From Saccharomycopsis phalli (lineage: Eukaryota > Ascomycota > Saccharomycetes > Ascoideales > Saccharomycopsidaceae), in contig CP073215.1 of the NCBI GenBank assembly GCA_020342235.1, forward strand, positions 1,426,001 through 1,490,000: 64,000 nucleotides of DNA, given 5' to 3'. Shown here piece by piece: positions 54,048-64,000 of the stretch. The notes beneath the pieces were generated by a model that was not told the origin of the DNA, searched no databases, and was given only the letters and a program-made list of their open reading frames with translations. The position numbers and the translations under genes are program-made. Position 1 is the first letter of the stretch. Every line of letters starts with the position of its first letter.

Positions 54048-57000
54048 ATGAGTGCGGTAAGTAATTGTCATATACTTGTTTATAACTACTAATTGGCAAG
54101 GCTGAATCAGCGGAACCCGAAAGCTCAAAGTCTAGGGGCTTTGGAAAATTGAAGGGCGGTCCAATGAACCTTTCAAATGGATTTAAAAATGCGGTTCCTT
54201 CAAATTTAGGCAATGGAATAAAAAAAGGAGTTAATAGTGCTCAAAAGGGAATCGCCAAGGGTACTCTGGGCGTGAACAAAGGTATTTCAGGTGTCGCGAA
54301 TGGCGTCGGTGGTATTGCCAACAGCGTCGGAGGATTCGCCAATAACATGAATCCCCTAAAGAAAAATGCTGCCCCTGAACCCGTTAAGGTCAAGCAGGAG
54401 GAGGTGTTGCCGAAGAAAGCTCCTCCTAAGAAAGTTAAGCGTCGGTTGAATACCGATCTTGCCACATTTGACTGGGAGAGTGTTGGTTTTTACCAGACTG
54501 AAGTTGACAAGGCAGGCGATGGTGAAGCAATTTTAGCTAAAACAGAGGCTATGAAGGTATATCTTTCTGACTCCTACTACAGTGATTTGTACATCAACAC
54601 CATCATTGCCATTGGAACATGTTTCTTTGGTTGGTTAGTTGCTTACTTGGGAGGCGGAATTTTATGGCTTGGTCTTGTCTTTTTATGCACTGCTTCTGTT
54701 TACAGAGCTGAATTTAGAAGATTTGTTAGAGATACCAGAGATGATATGTTGAGACTTTCTATTTCAGACCGATTGGAGAATGAGACAGAGTCAATGGAAT
54801 GGTTGAACAGTTTGTTATCCAAGGTCTGGATTATTTACATGCCTCTTATGGAGAGCACCGTCCTTAACACAGTAAACCCTGTGTTGGCTGGGATTGCTCC
54901 AGGTGGAGGTATAGACTCCATTGAATTGACAAAGTTTCATTTGGGATCCGTTGCTCCAAAGATTACCGCTATTAAATCATACACTAAATTAAGTAAGAGT
55001 TCCTACGAAATGGATTGGGCCTTTGCTTTTGACCCAAACAACCGCGAAAACATGACCAAAGCAGAAATCAGAAAACAAATTATGCCAAAAGTTATCTTGA
55101 AAACCGCTATTGGTAAGGGTATTATTTCAAAGAAGGTTCCTATCAATGTTGAAGATATGGGATTTGTTGGAAGAATGAAAGTCAGATTGACTTTCACCGA
55201 AGAATTTCCTATGATTGAGATTATCAGAGTGTCGTTCTTGGAACCTCCTAAGATTGATTACGCTTTGAAGCCACTCAGTGGGGATGCTCCTCTTGGTCTT
55301 GATATTATGAAGTTTATTCCTGGCTTGAAATCGATCATCAATGAAGGTATAAACTGGGGTTTGAAAAATTACTTAATTGAGCCAAATTACCAAGAGGTTA
55401 ATTTGGTTGATATCATGAACGCACAATCTACCGATATTAGTGCTGTATTGACTGTTAACTTGAAAGATGCTAGTCTTGATTCAAGTGATGACTATTATGT
55501 TGTTCTTTGCACCGAGAACGCTGAAGACATTTTTAAGGTCCGAACCGAAACACAAACTGGCACTAAAACTCCTACTTGGAATCAATCTTATAATGTTCTC
55601 ATCAACTCTCTTGACCAAAATCTCGACTTCAATGTGTTCAGAGTAAATCAATTTGGTAAGGATAGATTGGTTGGTACAGCTGAATTTGATTTGAGTGAGT
55701 GTTATCAGGCAGATTATTTTGACAATGTATCGCTTAAAGTTGCTTTAAATGGAAAAAAGAAGGGTTTTGTGAACGCTTCTATATCTTACTTCCCTGAGCT
55801 TCATGGCCCTGTGTTGGAAGATGGTACTGTTGGGCCTGTTCCGGATTCTGGTGTCGGTATATTAAAGCTTGTATTGAACGAGGCCAAGGGATTGGACCTC
55901 TCTTCTTCTTTGGTTGGTCAAATTTCTCCTTATGCTGAGATATTCGTTAATGGAAAATTGAAACACAAGACAAGAGTCCTCAAAAGATCCAATGAGCCTT
56001 CTTTTGGTGATTCCATTGAGATTCTTGTTTCTTCTAAACCTGACACAAAGATAAGAGTTGTTATCAATGACTCGGTGGCCTTCGCGGAGGACACATGCTT
56101 AGGTGAATTTGAAGGAAATCTCGAAGATATTATTAATCAAATTGATTCCGGCAACCCATTGTTTAAGTTGGAAAGTAAAGGTGTTGTTAGATTGACTACC
56201 ACATGGAGACCATTGGCCTTGACAGATGTTGGCGATGAGGTTTCTCATAGGGACACATTGGGCAGCATTAGAATTCATATTCGTGAAGCTAGGGACTTGA
56301 AGAACCTTGAAATTACCGGTAAAGTTGACCCATATGTTAGGGTTGAACTTAATGGTAAATTAAGATTTGAAACAATCATTCATCCTGAAACTTTAAACCC
56401 GGTATTTGAAGAAGTCACGTACGTTCCAGTAGTATCTGATAGTCAGTTCGTGACTTTGGAAGTTTTTGATGCTGAAAAAGGTGGTAAAGATCGTACATTG
56501 GGTTCAACTACATTTAACACCGATAAGATTATATCAAGAAAGCCAAACGGCGAGTACAGATATTTTGACGGTGCGAACGAGATTATTAAGAGTGATTTGG
56601 TTTGGAAGAATGGCACAAAGAAAGGCACATTATTATATTCTGTTAGTTTCATTCCGGTTACTCCTACTTATACTCCTCAAGGATTGATTGAATTAGAGCA
56701 AAGTAAGAAGATTCTTGCAGAAAAATTGGCAAAAGAGAAGGAAGAGCAAGCTAAATTGAATGAAGAGTATAAAAAGAACCCCGATGCATTTGAATGGATT
56801 GAATCACCACTTAAGGCTGTCGACGAGGATTCATTGAGAAAAAATATTCCTATTGAAAAATTGTTGACTTCACAGAGTGGTATCCTTAATGTTAGTATTA
56901 TCAAAGGCAAGCTTAGACAGAGAAATGCATTCTTGTCTGTCTTGGTTGATGAAATTGGGTTTCCTGGTATTTCTTTTGGCCCTGCGAACAATGGAACTGT

Positions 57001-58300
57001 ATTTGCTAATCATGGGCATGTTTTTATCAGAGATTTGCAACATTCTAAATTCTATTTTAGATTGGCTTCTAAAGAAGAAGTGGAAGAACCACTGGACGTT
57101 TTATATGAAAAGGAAATTCCAACAATTGAATTATTAAAGACTGGCTTGGCAGAGCCACTCACAATCAATCTCTCAGATTCATCCAGTATTGTTGCTCAAT
57201 TTGGTTTTGATCCTTCTAATGTTGAATTGCCATCTAGTGAATTATTTTCTGATACTGGTAATCTTACTGTTGAGATTTTGGACGGTGAAGAGCTTCTCTC
57301 TGCTGATAGTAATGGGAAATCTGATCCGTTTGCCAAGATTCTTTTGAATGACGTCGTGGTTTTCAAGACAGAAATTATTAAAAAGACATTAAATCCAGTA
57401 TGGAATGAGAAGGCTACTTTCCCTATTCCCTCATTGACTAGATCTAAAATTAAACTTGAGGTCACTGACTGGGACCTTGCTGGTGACAATGATCCATTAG
57501 GTGATGAATTTATCGATCTCTCAAAAGTTCACCAGGGCGAACCAACAGACTTAACTGTACCACTCACATTGGAAGGCAAGCCAGCTGGTGTAGTAAATTT
57601 GAGACTTGGCTTTGAACCTGGGTATATCAGACCTGAAATTGTCAAATTCGGTAACGGATTGCCAGGTATAGGGGCAGTTGGTAAAGTACCAGTGAAAATT
57701 GTTGGCGGTGTTGCCAAAGGCGCTATTGGTGGTGTTGGTTTATTGGCAGGCGGTGTTGGTAAAGGTGGATCGAAGTTAATTGGTGCATTAGGTGGCAAGA
57801 AAAAGAAGAGAAATTCAGCTTATTTGGGTGACAACCAGTCTTTAACAGGAGTTTCCACTTCAGGAAATGTGAGTACTTCTCAGCAGTCATCTAACTCGTT
57901 AACCAAAACCACAACTACCACAACTGTATTTGGAGGTAAAAGATCAGTGGGAAGACTCAGTATTAAGGACTTGCATGTTTCATCTGATAAACATCCTTCC
58001 TTACAAATTAAGGTCTTTTTGAAGAACGAAGAATTGGGACAGAAGGAGCTTTATAAAACTAGATCCAACAAATTATCTGGGGGTACAATCAAATATTCCG
58101 AAGAGACCACATTTAAGGCCATTCCTGAAGACTCTTTAATTGTTGAGGCGACCGTTCATCATCGATTAGGAAAGGATGTTGAGGTAGGTAGAGCAGAAGT
58201 TCCTATTGGAAACTCTATTGATAAACACGATGACTTCGCCTTGGAAATTCCTGAGGTAGGGGAGTTGATGTTGAACATTCGTTACAGTGCTCCAAAATAA
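54048..58300 (+). CDS. Tricalbin (ER-plasma membrane tether), spliced, three-codon first exon
   Basis: Tricalbins are extended-synaptotagmin homologues tethering ER to plasma membrane and moving lipids. Exon 1 (54048-54056, MSA) joins exon 2 (54101-58300, AESAEPESSKSRG) across a 44-nt GTAAGT intron, giving 1402 aa. After a Gly/Lys/Asn-rich N-terminal repeat there is a hairpin membrane anchor (IGTCFFGWLVAYLGGGILWL region). The SMP lipid-transfer domain follows (about 215-425), then five C2-like domains. The third and the fourth keep Ca-type Asp patterns (TGKVDPYVRVELNG; NGKSDPFAKILLND). A Gly-rich, basic segment lies between C2 domains four and five. Whether it is TCB1/2- or TCB3-type is unclear; length is nearer Tcb3. 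Confidence 0.92.
54057..54100 (+). other. Tricalbin intron, 44 nt
   Basis: It starts GTAAGTAATTG, has TACTAAT as branch candidate and ends TTGGCAAG, phase 0 after nine coding bases. Without it the first ATG in the long frame lies about 40 codons further in. Confidence 0.82.
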
Positions 58301-59606
58301 GTTTGTGTATTTTTATTGTTGTTAATATATTGATTGTGTTTCATACAGATAAATGTGCTGCTGAATTCTGAAATATTCCTATTTCAAAGTTTTTCAGTAA
58401 ACTGTACCTTGATATGAAGTACATCATGGACCACACTATATAGCTACACGCATGAAATTTAGTATGTTTATCTGACTGTAGATTCATTAGCCAAAGGTAC
58501 TACGTAAAAATATAACATAGTTCTTACTTCTTACATTTGTAGAGAACGTGGACGTATATATAGTGTGTGTTTTTTAGTATTACACTCGGGTTGTAGTATA
58601 GTTAGTAACTAGTATACGAGTTGGTAAAATAGTTAAAATATAATCACTTGACTATTCTAATTAGAGTTTGACTATTTATACTTGACAACAAAATGAATTA
58701 ACCTTGATGGATAAGAGATGAGCCTTGCTGGTGTTATCTCTTTTCTTCCAATATGGTTGTTTCAGAGACATTGAAGCATACTGGATAAAAAGAAACGCAC
58801 AATTGATAAGAAGCTGTGAGAGTTGTAAGAAGGCAAGGAATTTTTAAAAAGATAAGAAATTTGTGTAGCTACTGAGCAAAGAAGTAAAAAACCTTTTTTA
58901 TTGCATGAGCCAGATATTACAAAAGGCTCTATGTACACGTTAAAATCAAGGAAATTGTTCATGAAATTTTCTATAAACAAAACCCGATTAGTTAACTTCT
59001 TAGATTATCTTGAAATGTATCGAATACCCAACTTATTTCTAATTTATCACATACTATAATATAGTTTCAAAAAAGTTGAAATGCAATTGCTAGACTATTA
59101 ATAAAAAGTCTGCGTCTTTATAATTATGAAAGGTAAGGAAGAGAAATAATACATCTAGAATAGGTTACTATAATACCCACACCTGTACATAGCTTCAACA
59201 CTTTATTTAAATTGTATTTAAAATATTTCGCGAATATATTTGGGGATGTCAATTTCAGGATTCTCAACCAAATACCAAGGTAAATACTGTAGGAATAAAA
59301 GAAGTTAATAACTAGCTCTACTTCAATTTACTGCGTACGAACTTGACAAACTAATTATATCTACCCAAGGGCGAGAAGATTTACAAGTAAAAAAATCCTA
59401 CACCAACTCACCAACATGATATATACAATAAATTAAGTATAATACTGAGAATTCTACAGTGTGAACCTGGCCGCCGTAATATCCATACATTGTACTACTA
59501 CCCTATTAGAGACTAGGAAATTAAATCAAAATTACACTTGAACATATTTCTATCTTCATTAACCACATACTACTGGATATCAAACTACGCTAGCATGGTG
59601 TAAAAG
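58301..59606. other. Gene-poor 1.3-kb spacer with a dispersed repeat
   Basis: This region between the ends of convergent tricalbin and coiled-coil genes holds the second copy of the dispersed repeat (about 58585-58935). The remainder is AT-rich without frames of note; a minus-strand frame at 58762-58980 lies inside the repeat and was not called. Confidence 0.5.
58585..58935 (+). repeat. Dispersed repeat, copy B
   Basis: Blocks at about 58586-58686 (including AGAGTTTGACTATTTATAC) and 58873-58932 (including AAAGAAGTAAAAAACC) match copy A near 21.0-21.3 kb in order and orientation. This copy is ~100 bp longer between the blocks. No coding capacity is evident. Confidence 0.5.
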
Positions 59607-61208
59607 TTACTGCATCTGCTTCCTCAAAAACAGGTTTTCCTCTTCCAACTCAAACAACTTTTTCTTACTTGCTCTATAATCTAAAAGCCTCTTTTCTCGT
59701 TCTCCTTTAACCCTCTTAGTCAATTCTTCTATACGATCCTTTGACCTTGGACTTTCACTTCCATCATCACTATTACTTTTCGGTTTTGCAGATTTCTTTA
59801 TCAACTCTAGCCTCAAAGTATCATTTTCAATCTCTAGCAGCTGAAATTTCTCCTGTAAATTATGAATGATCGACAGGTCTGCTCGTTGTTTCTCTCCTGA
59901 GTCCAACATGAGTGACACATGCTCACTGACTATTGTTTCCACAGCAGAATTGAAATAGTGGTGAATAGCTTCTGTTAAGTAAATAATTTTCTCATAATTT
60001 AATGTCTTCTTATTTCTTTGGTTCTGGTGAATTAATTTCGTTAACTTTTCTCTCGCCTGTGACAATGATACTTCGTCTATTATCTTTGTAAATGCTTCAG
60101 TTAATTTACTGTATGATTTTATATCTAATGACAACAAGTCTTGGAACTTTTCAATAGAATTGTTTAAAGTCAGCTCTAGCTGAGAGTATTTCTTGGATAT
60201 AGAGTTGAAGTTGTTATTGATATTAACCAAGTCTTTATTAAGCGCCAACTTATCTGTTAGCAAGGAGGTGTTGGTATCGTTTAATTTATTGAAGGACCCA
60301 CCCAATTTATTGAGTATTGCGTCCTTCTCAACTATTTCTTGGTTTAATAAACTGATTTGTTGAATTAAATTGTTCTCTGTAGGATTTTGACTATTATAGT
60401 TCGACACTATTTTGAGGTTGCCTCCATTCAACTTATTAATAGTATCTAGAGTCCGCACTTCGTCTGCAATATTAGGAAGTTGCGTGGGTGCTTCGTTATT
60501 TTGTAGTCCTTGAATCATAAGATCCTTTTCGGCTAATTGCTCCTGCTGTGACTTTACTTTGGCTTCTAGCTCCAATATCTTATCACTGTTGATTTTGTCA
60601 TTGACTGCCTTTAATTCCTTCAATGCTTCCAATTCTTTTTTAACATTCTGTAATTCCAGATCTTTATTTAATAAATCTGAATTCAAATCATGAATCTGGC
60701 TATTCAAGTTGGAAATTTTAATCAAATATTCCTTCCCTACTGAATCAGTGTTATTATTTAATATTCCAATCAAATCTGCCGACTCTTGCAAATGGTTAGC
60801 AACTAGATACTGCAAGTACTTTATCTTCTTATTCTGGCTTTCAATTAACTTCCTGACATTCGCATTATTAGTGTTTAGCTCATTTATTATTACACTCAAT
60901 ATGCTCATGAGGCTCTCCAATTTCACAATCAAATTAGTCTCATTCAATAACTCCTTCAACCTCTCATATAAGTTTCCCTGTACCGCATCAATGAATATCT
61001 CAATTAGCTGGTTTATAAGCGTGTGTATTACACTGAAGTTGTTACTATCTTCATCATAATTCTCTCCACTTAACAATTCCCGTAGCAAGCCACTTAGAAT
61101 TTTTTGCTGAAGTTTATAATTAATAAGCTGCTTTTCAACATTCGAGTCTCGACTCCAAGGAGAATACTCATAGTTATTTATGGAATCTAGTATTAAGTCA
61201 TCCGACAT
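59607..61208 (-). CDS. Long coiled-coil protein, unassigned
   Basis: The 533-aa protein opens MSDDLILDSINNYEYSPWSR, a conserved-looking short motif. Nearly continuous coiled coil runs from about residue 120 to the end, with breaks near 245-275 and a Ser/Lys-rich linker near 470-490 (SNSDDGSESPRSKDRIEEL). There is no motor, membrane or signal sequence. The form suits a spindle-pole, kinetochore or cytoskeletal adaptor, but no family could be recognised. Asn and Leu are abundant. The ATG at 61208 is first in frame. Confidence 0.72.
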   Translation of the reverse strand: MSDDLILDSINNYEYSPWSRDSNVEKQLINYKLQQKILSGLLRELLSGENYDEDSNNFSVIHTLINQLIEIFIDAVQGNLYERLKELLNETNLIVKLESLMSILSVIINELNTNNANVRKLIESQNKKIKYLQYLVANHLQESADLIGILNNNTDSVGKEYLIKISNLNSQIHDLNSDLLNKDLELQNVKKELEALKELKAVNDKINSDKILELEAKVKSQQEQLAEKDLMIQGLQNNEAPTQLPNIADEVRTLDTINKLNGGNLKIVSNYNSQNPTENNLIQQISLLNQEIVEKDAILNKLGGSFNKLNDTNTSLLTDKLALNKDLVNINNNFNSISKKYSQLELTLNNSIEKFQDLLSLDIKSYSKLTEAFTKIIDEVSLSQAREKLTKLIHQNQRNKKTLNYEKIIYLTEAIHHYFNSAVETIVSEHVSLMLDSGEKQRADLSIIHNLQEKFQLLEIENDTLRLELIKKSAKPKSNSDDGSESPRSKDRIEELTKRVKGEREKRLLDYRASKKKLFELEEENLFLRKQMQ

Positions 61209-61607
61209 GGCTTCTGAAAAGTACCAGCTTCTCGCCTTTTGATGGATGACTGTTTACAATTCTGATGATAATAACACCGGTGTGCGTCAAACACCCCATA
61301 ATTCCCTATTTAGGAAGAAATAGAACATATAGGGTATAAAACTATTCTACATTTCACTCAATATACAAAATATATTCTTTGTTAAATAAAAGTTAAAAAA
61401 ACAAGAAAATTAAATTATCATTATATATCTTAAAATTTAGATTTAAGTTTTTTTTTTTTTTAATTCTTCTTATTTACCTTTAAATTCCATCCAACAAAAA
61501 AGACAAAAATTGTGAACATAAACTTCAACTTAAACATTCACAACATCTCCTTCCCATCACCTAATAAGCAGAGTGCGCCATTATTCTTATCTTCCTGTTA
61601 ACATGAC
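61209..61607. other. Intergenic: coiled-coil gene promoter and RPL6 3' region
   Basis: These 399 bp are strongly AT-rich with a poly-T run at about 61449-61461. No gene was found. Confidence 0.6.
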
Positions 61608-62359
61608 TTAAAATTTCAATAAATGTGGCTTGTCACCCTTCTTAAGAGTAAAGGTGGAGGCCAAGTATTTTACCAACAATGGAGTCTTCTTGATCTCACT
61701 GATTAAAGCGGAATCAATCTTCTTTTGATCAGTAACTCTGTTTTGGTAAGCAGAGTCCTTAACTTTCTTCTCATCAAACAAGTCAGCCTCAGACTTAGAA
61801 GCCTTCTTAGAAGCCTTGTCCTTAGCAAAGTATTTGACGTCAAATTTAGAGACATCGACGGAAGAGATGTTAACCTTGGTGCTGGTAGCAATAACGTAAC
61901 GAGCGTTAACTCTTCTCAATGGAACACCGTTAACCTTGAATGGACCAGTGACCAATAAGGTGTTGTCTTCCAAAGGCTTCAAGTAAACGACTCTCTTACC
62001 TCTGAAGTTACCAGACAACAAAATCAAGACAGTTCCTGGAACCAAAGATGATCTCAACTTTTGTGGTTGAGCACTCTTTCTTGATTGCTTTGGGACTGGA
62101 ATGTCTTCAGCTGGATACCACTTTGGAGCCTATAAGTTGTTAGTATGTTTCACGAATATTGAAGAATAACAGAAGTTTAGAAATAATCACAATATCACTC
62201 TATTCCATGAACGATTCTATTTCTCGATGTTCGAATTTCTATGAGTCTACCGTGATTTCCGGACTCAACAACACATTATAGCGTGTATTTCATTATTATT
62301 TTATAATTCTAACCCTTCCTTTCTTACTCTTAGTTTCTACTTACAACTTGAGTAGCCAT
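61608..62359 (-). CDS. RPL6: Ribosomal protein eL6, one intron
   Basis: This cytosolic 60S protein is 178 aa (yeast Rpl6A/B 176). Exon 1 (62359-62345) encodes MATQV. Exon 2 (62129-61608) runs [20 protein letters not shown], then [20 protein letters not shown], then [20 protein letters not shown], and ends [12 protein letters not shown]. The 215-nt intron has GTAAGT, TACTAAC and TTATAG. The junction matches the place of the intron in S. cerevisiae RPL6 genes (after a short N-terminal exon). Codon use is highly biased (TTG for Leu, AGA for Arg, GCT/GTC), as expected for high expression. The promoter has Tbf1-like and Cbf1-like sites. Confidence 0.97.
62130..62344 (-). other. RPL6 intron, 215 nt
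   Basis: It starts GTAAGTAG and ends ATACTAACAACTTATAG, phase 0. It was scanned for snoRNA boxes; nothing convincing was found. Confidence 0.95.
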
Positions 62360-62720
62360 TTTGATGTTTTCTATCTGTTAAGTTTTAAAAGATATCCAAA
62401 TAAAACAATCTAGTAGATACAGTCTAACCGATGTAATATAAAATTCAATGTTCAGTGCGACGCAAAACCAACGATGGTGTAAGGATGCATAATAGTCACC
62501 AGAACATATGATTTGAAATCATGGCCCATTGCTGTCACAAAGAAACCCTATATACAAACACGTGATAAACACACGGAAGACTAATACGCGTTTTTTTTGG
62601 CGGGACGCATTGGTCATTGCGCCAGCTTACAGTAGATTAAGATTAATTCCATTTGCAGATGAATACATTTGTAATTAAGCATAAATTGATCTTCTCTATG
62701 CATTTGCATTTGGAATACGC
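62360..62720. other. RPL6 promoter and BDH1 3' region
   Basis: This 361-bp gap contains the ribosomal-protein-type control elements at 62541-62564, followed by a GC-rich island (near 62600) and AT-rich DNA next to the BDH1 stop. Confidence 0.6.
62541..62564. promoter_or_regulatory. Tbf1-like AAACCCTA next to Cbf1-like CACGTGAT
   Basis: AGAAACCCTATA begins at 62541 and CACGTG sits at 62559-62564, about 200 bp upstream of the RPL6 ATG. In Candida albicans Tbf1 and Cbf1 jointly control ribosomal protein genes, so this pair is probably the upstream activating element; occupancy is inferred. Confidence 0.6.
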
Positions 62721-63866
62721 CTAATCAAGCTTATTGCCTGGCGAGACCAATATCTTAATGTGTTTATCTTTATTATTAATCAACTCTTCAAAGCCGTCTT
62801 TCACTCCATTTTCTAATGTAGTCTTGCCAGTGATCAAGTGCTTGCACTTATTAACGTCAATTAATCCTGACTCAATAGCAGCAATTACTTGCTCAAAGTC
62901 CTTAGGATCATAGCACATGGAGCCCATGTAAGACTTTTCTTCCAAAGTGACATCCATTGGCTTAAAGTCAACAAATTTATCTGGCCAAACCGCAATATTT
63001 ACACATTTTCCCCCGGCACCGAGCGCATGTATACCAGTTTTCAATGTTGCCCCAACTCCAGATGCATCAAATGAGTACTGGAATCCTCCTTCAACGGAAT
63101 TACGTAACGCCTCGATTCCTTCATCTAACGACGAGTATGCAGCTGGATTAAACACCTTTGCGCCTAATTTCTCGGCTTCAACACGACGCTTTTCTGCAAG
63201 CTCTGTAGCGACAATTGTTCCTGCCTGATGACCTTGCAAGGCAAGGATCGTCGCTAAACCAATAGGGCCAGCACCCAAGACCAACGCACTGTCTCCTGGT
63301 TTCAAACCGGAAATTCTAACAGCATGCCAAGCAACACTCAATGGCTCAATTAAGGCTCCCACATCGAGGGGAATAGACTTTGGCAATAGTATAGCATGGT
63401 CTTCGCTAGTAACCACCCTTTCACTAAGTGCACCATCAGTGAATCCTAACCCCGTAAAGTTAAGATAGTGACAAGCATTCGTTAAGCCTTTTTTGCATGC
63501 ACTACATTCAGGTGTTGATTTCCGTGCACATTTCTGATAACGACGTCTGTCGGAACAATGAGCTGTGGCTTCAACCACTACCCAGTCACCTGGTTTAACC
63601 TTCTTTACGGCACTACCAACCTCCTTAACAACACCAGAAAACTCATGACCAAGACAAAGTGGCAATTTCTCGTCTGACAATTCATCGCCGTCTTTTGAAG
63701 CTTTAGCGAAGAAGATTGGTCCGTCAAGGTATTCGTGTAGATCAGAGCCACATATTCCGCAGTAAGCCACATCCACAATTAATTCATCATCTGTTTTGAT
63801 TACAGGCTCCTTGACTTCTGTCGAGTATCTAATATCCTTGTTCCCGTAGTATAATAATCCTTTCAT
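62721..63866 (-). CDS. BDH1: Zinc-dependent (2R,3R)-2,3-butanediol dehydrogenase
   Basis: The medium-chain dehydrogenase/reductase interconverts acetoin and 2,3-butanediol with NAD(H). The 381-aa protein (yeast Bdh1 382) opens MKGLLYYGNKDIRYSTEV. It has the catalytic zinc ligands Cys and His-Glu (VAYCGICGSDLHEYLDGP; LCLGHEFSG). Structural zinc cysteines lie in the CARKSTPECSACKKGLTNAC loop. The Rossmann motif is VLGAGPIGLATILAL. Codon use is strongly biased, suggesting high expression. A paralogous polyol dehydrogenase function is possible. A CACGTG lies 92 bp upstream of the start. Confidence 0.92.
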   Translation of the reverse strand: MKGLLYYGNKDIRYSTEVKEPVIKTDDELIVDVAYCGICGSDLHEYLDGPIFFAKASKDGDELSDEKLPLCLGHEFSGVVKEVGSAVKKVKPGDWVVVEATAHCSDRRRYQKCARKSTPECSACKKGLTNACHYLNFTGLGFTDGALSERVVTSEDHAILLPKSIPLDVGALIEPLSVAWHAVRISGLKPGDSALVLGAGPIGLATILALQGHQAGTIVATELAEKRRVEAEKLGAKVFNPAAYSSLDEGIEALRNSVEGGFQYSFDASGVGATLKTGIHALGAGGKCVNIAVWPDKFVDFKPMDVTLEEKSYMGSMCYDPKDFEQVIAAIESGLIDVNKCKHLITGKTTLENGVKDGFEELINNKDKHIKILVSPGNKLD

Positions 63867-63957
63867 AATTAGTTATACCAATCAATAATTTTAGGGTTCA
63901 TCTGTGCCTTATGTACCTCTGTATAGTTGCTCTTGGATAGTGGCGAGACATTGTTAT

Positions 63958-63963
63958 CACGTG
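63958..63963. promoter_or_regulatory. CACGTG box upstream of BDH1
   Basis: TTATCACGTGGAA lies 92 bp upstream of the BDH1 ATG, near the window end; factor binding is inferred. Confidence 0.4.
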
Positions 63964-64000
63964 GAAAAATGTATGCAAGATGACCTGTATTCTTTTACTG

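Noticed and set aside
62130-62344. Intronic snoRNA in RPL6
   Set aside because: No convincing paired C and D boxes or H/ACA structure was found.
1-64000. CRISPR array, prophage or bacterial operons
   Set aside because: The window is eukaryotic with spliced genes; the regular repeats seen are coding minisatellites or AT-rich tandem repeats.

Overview
The window is nuclear DNA of a budding yeast (Saccharomycotina). Genes are dense and mostly intronless, on both strands, with orthologues of Saccharomyces/Candida housekeeping genes throughout. The few introns are tiny (42-47 nt, plus a 215-nt one in RPL6), start GTAAG and have TACTAAC/ACTGAC-like branch sites very close to the AG. A sphingolipid delta-4 desaturase and a DeSI-type protease, both absent from S. 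cerevisiae, point outside the Saccharomycetaceae. In-frame CTG codons are rare, and several sit where relatives carry Ser/Thr, so a CUG-Ser clade yeast is the best inference. Leucines read from CTG in the proteins described here may really be serine. CTG, TTG and GTG were not accepted as start codons. Starts were moved to ATG or, where splicing was evident, to an upstream exon.

Layout. 0-15.8 kb: RFX transcription factor (5' end off the window), proteasome chaperone PBA1, THP3, ubiquitin hydrolase YUH1, mitoribosomal MRP1, PI3-kinase VPS34, a small mitochondrial membrane protein, Elongator subunits ELP5 and ELP4, a UPF0390 protein and an orphan gene. 15.8-22.3 kb: gene-poor, with the TLG2/acetyltransferase convergent pair between two roughly 2-kb empty stretches that hold AT-rich repeats and decayed repeat DNA. 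22.3-38.3 kb: SAC3, a Ser-rich GPI-anchored wall protein, MGM1, GAA1, ALT1, IMP4, RPA14, MRPL34, MRPL1 and GPI17. 38.4-58.3 kb: UBP6, an ARM-repeat protein, HAL3/SIS2, a transcription factor with two zinc clusters, MIC19, DESI1, SLC1, MUM2, RPC11, DES1, UBP14 and a tricalbin. 58.3-64 kb: a repeat-bearing spacer, a coiled-coil protein, RPL6 and butanediol dehydrogenase.

Functional themes. Several partners lie close together: ELP5/ELP4 of Elongator, GAA1/GPI17 of GPI transamidase, and MRPL34/MRPL1. Ubiquitin and proteasome genes recur (PBA1, YUH1, UBP6, UBP14, DESI1). Mitochondrial genes are frequent (MRP1, the 80-aa protein, MGM1, ALT1, MRPL34, MRPL1, MIC19). CACGTG boxes occur in many promoters, and RPL6 has the Tbf1-like plus Cbf1-like arrangement known from Candida ribosomal protein genes.

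The most unusual items are the tandem duplicated Zn2Cys6 domain in the DAL81-like factor, the long KKEKK tail on RPA14, the 2- and 3-codon first exons, the mini-introns, and a diverged dispersed repeat present at 21 kb and 58.6 kb. No CRISPR, tRNA or rRNA gene was seen, and no clear candidate for a wholly new biological system.
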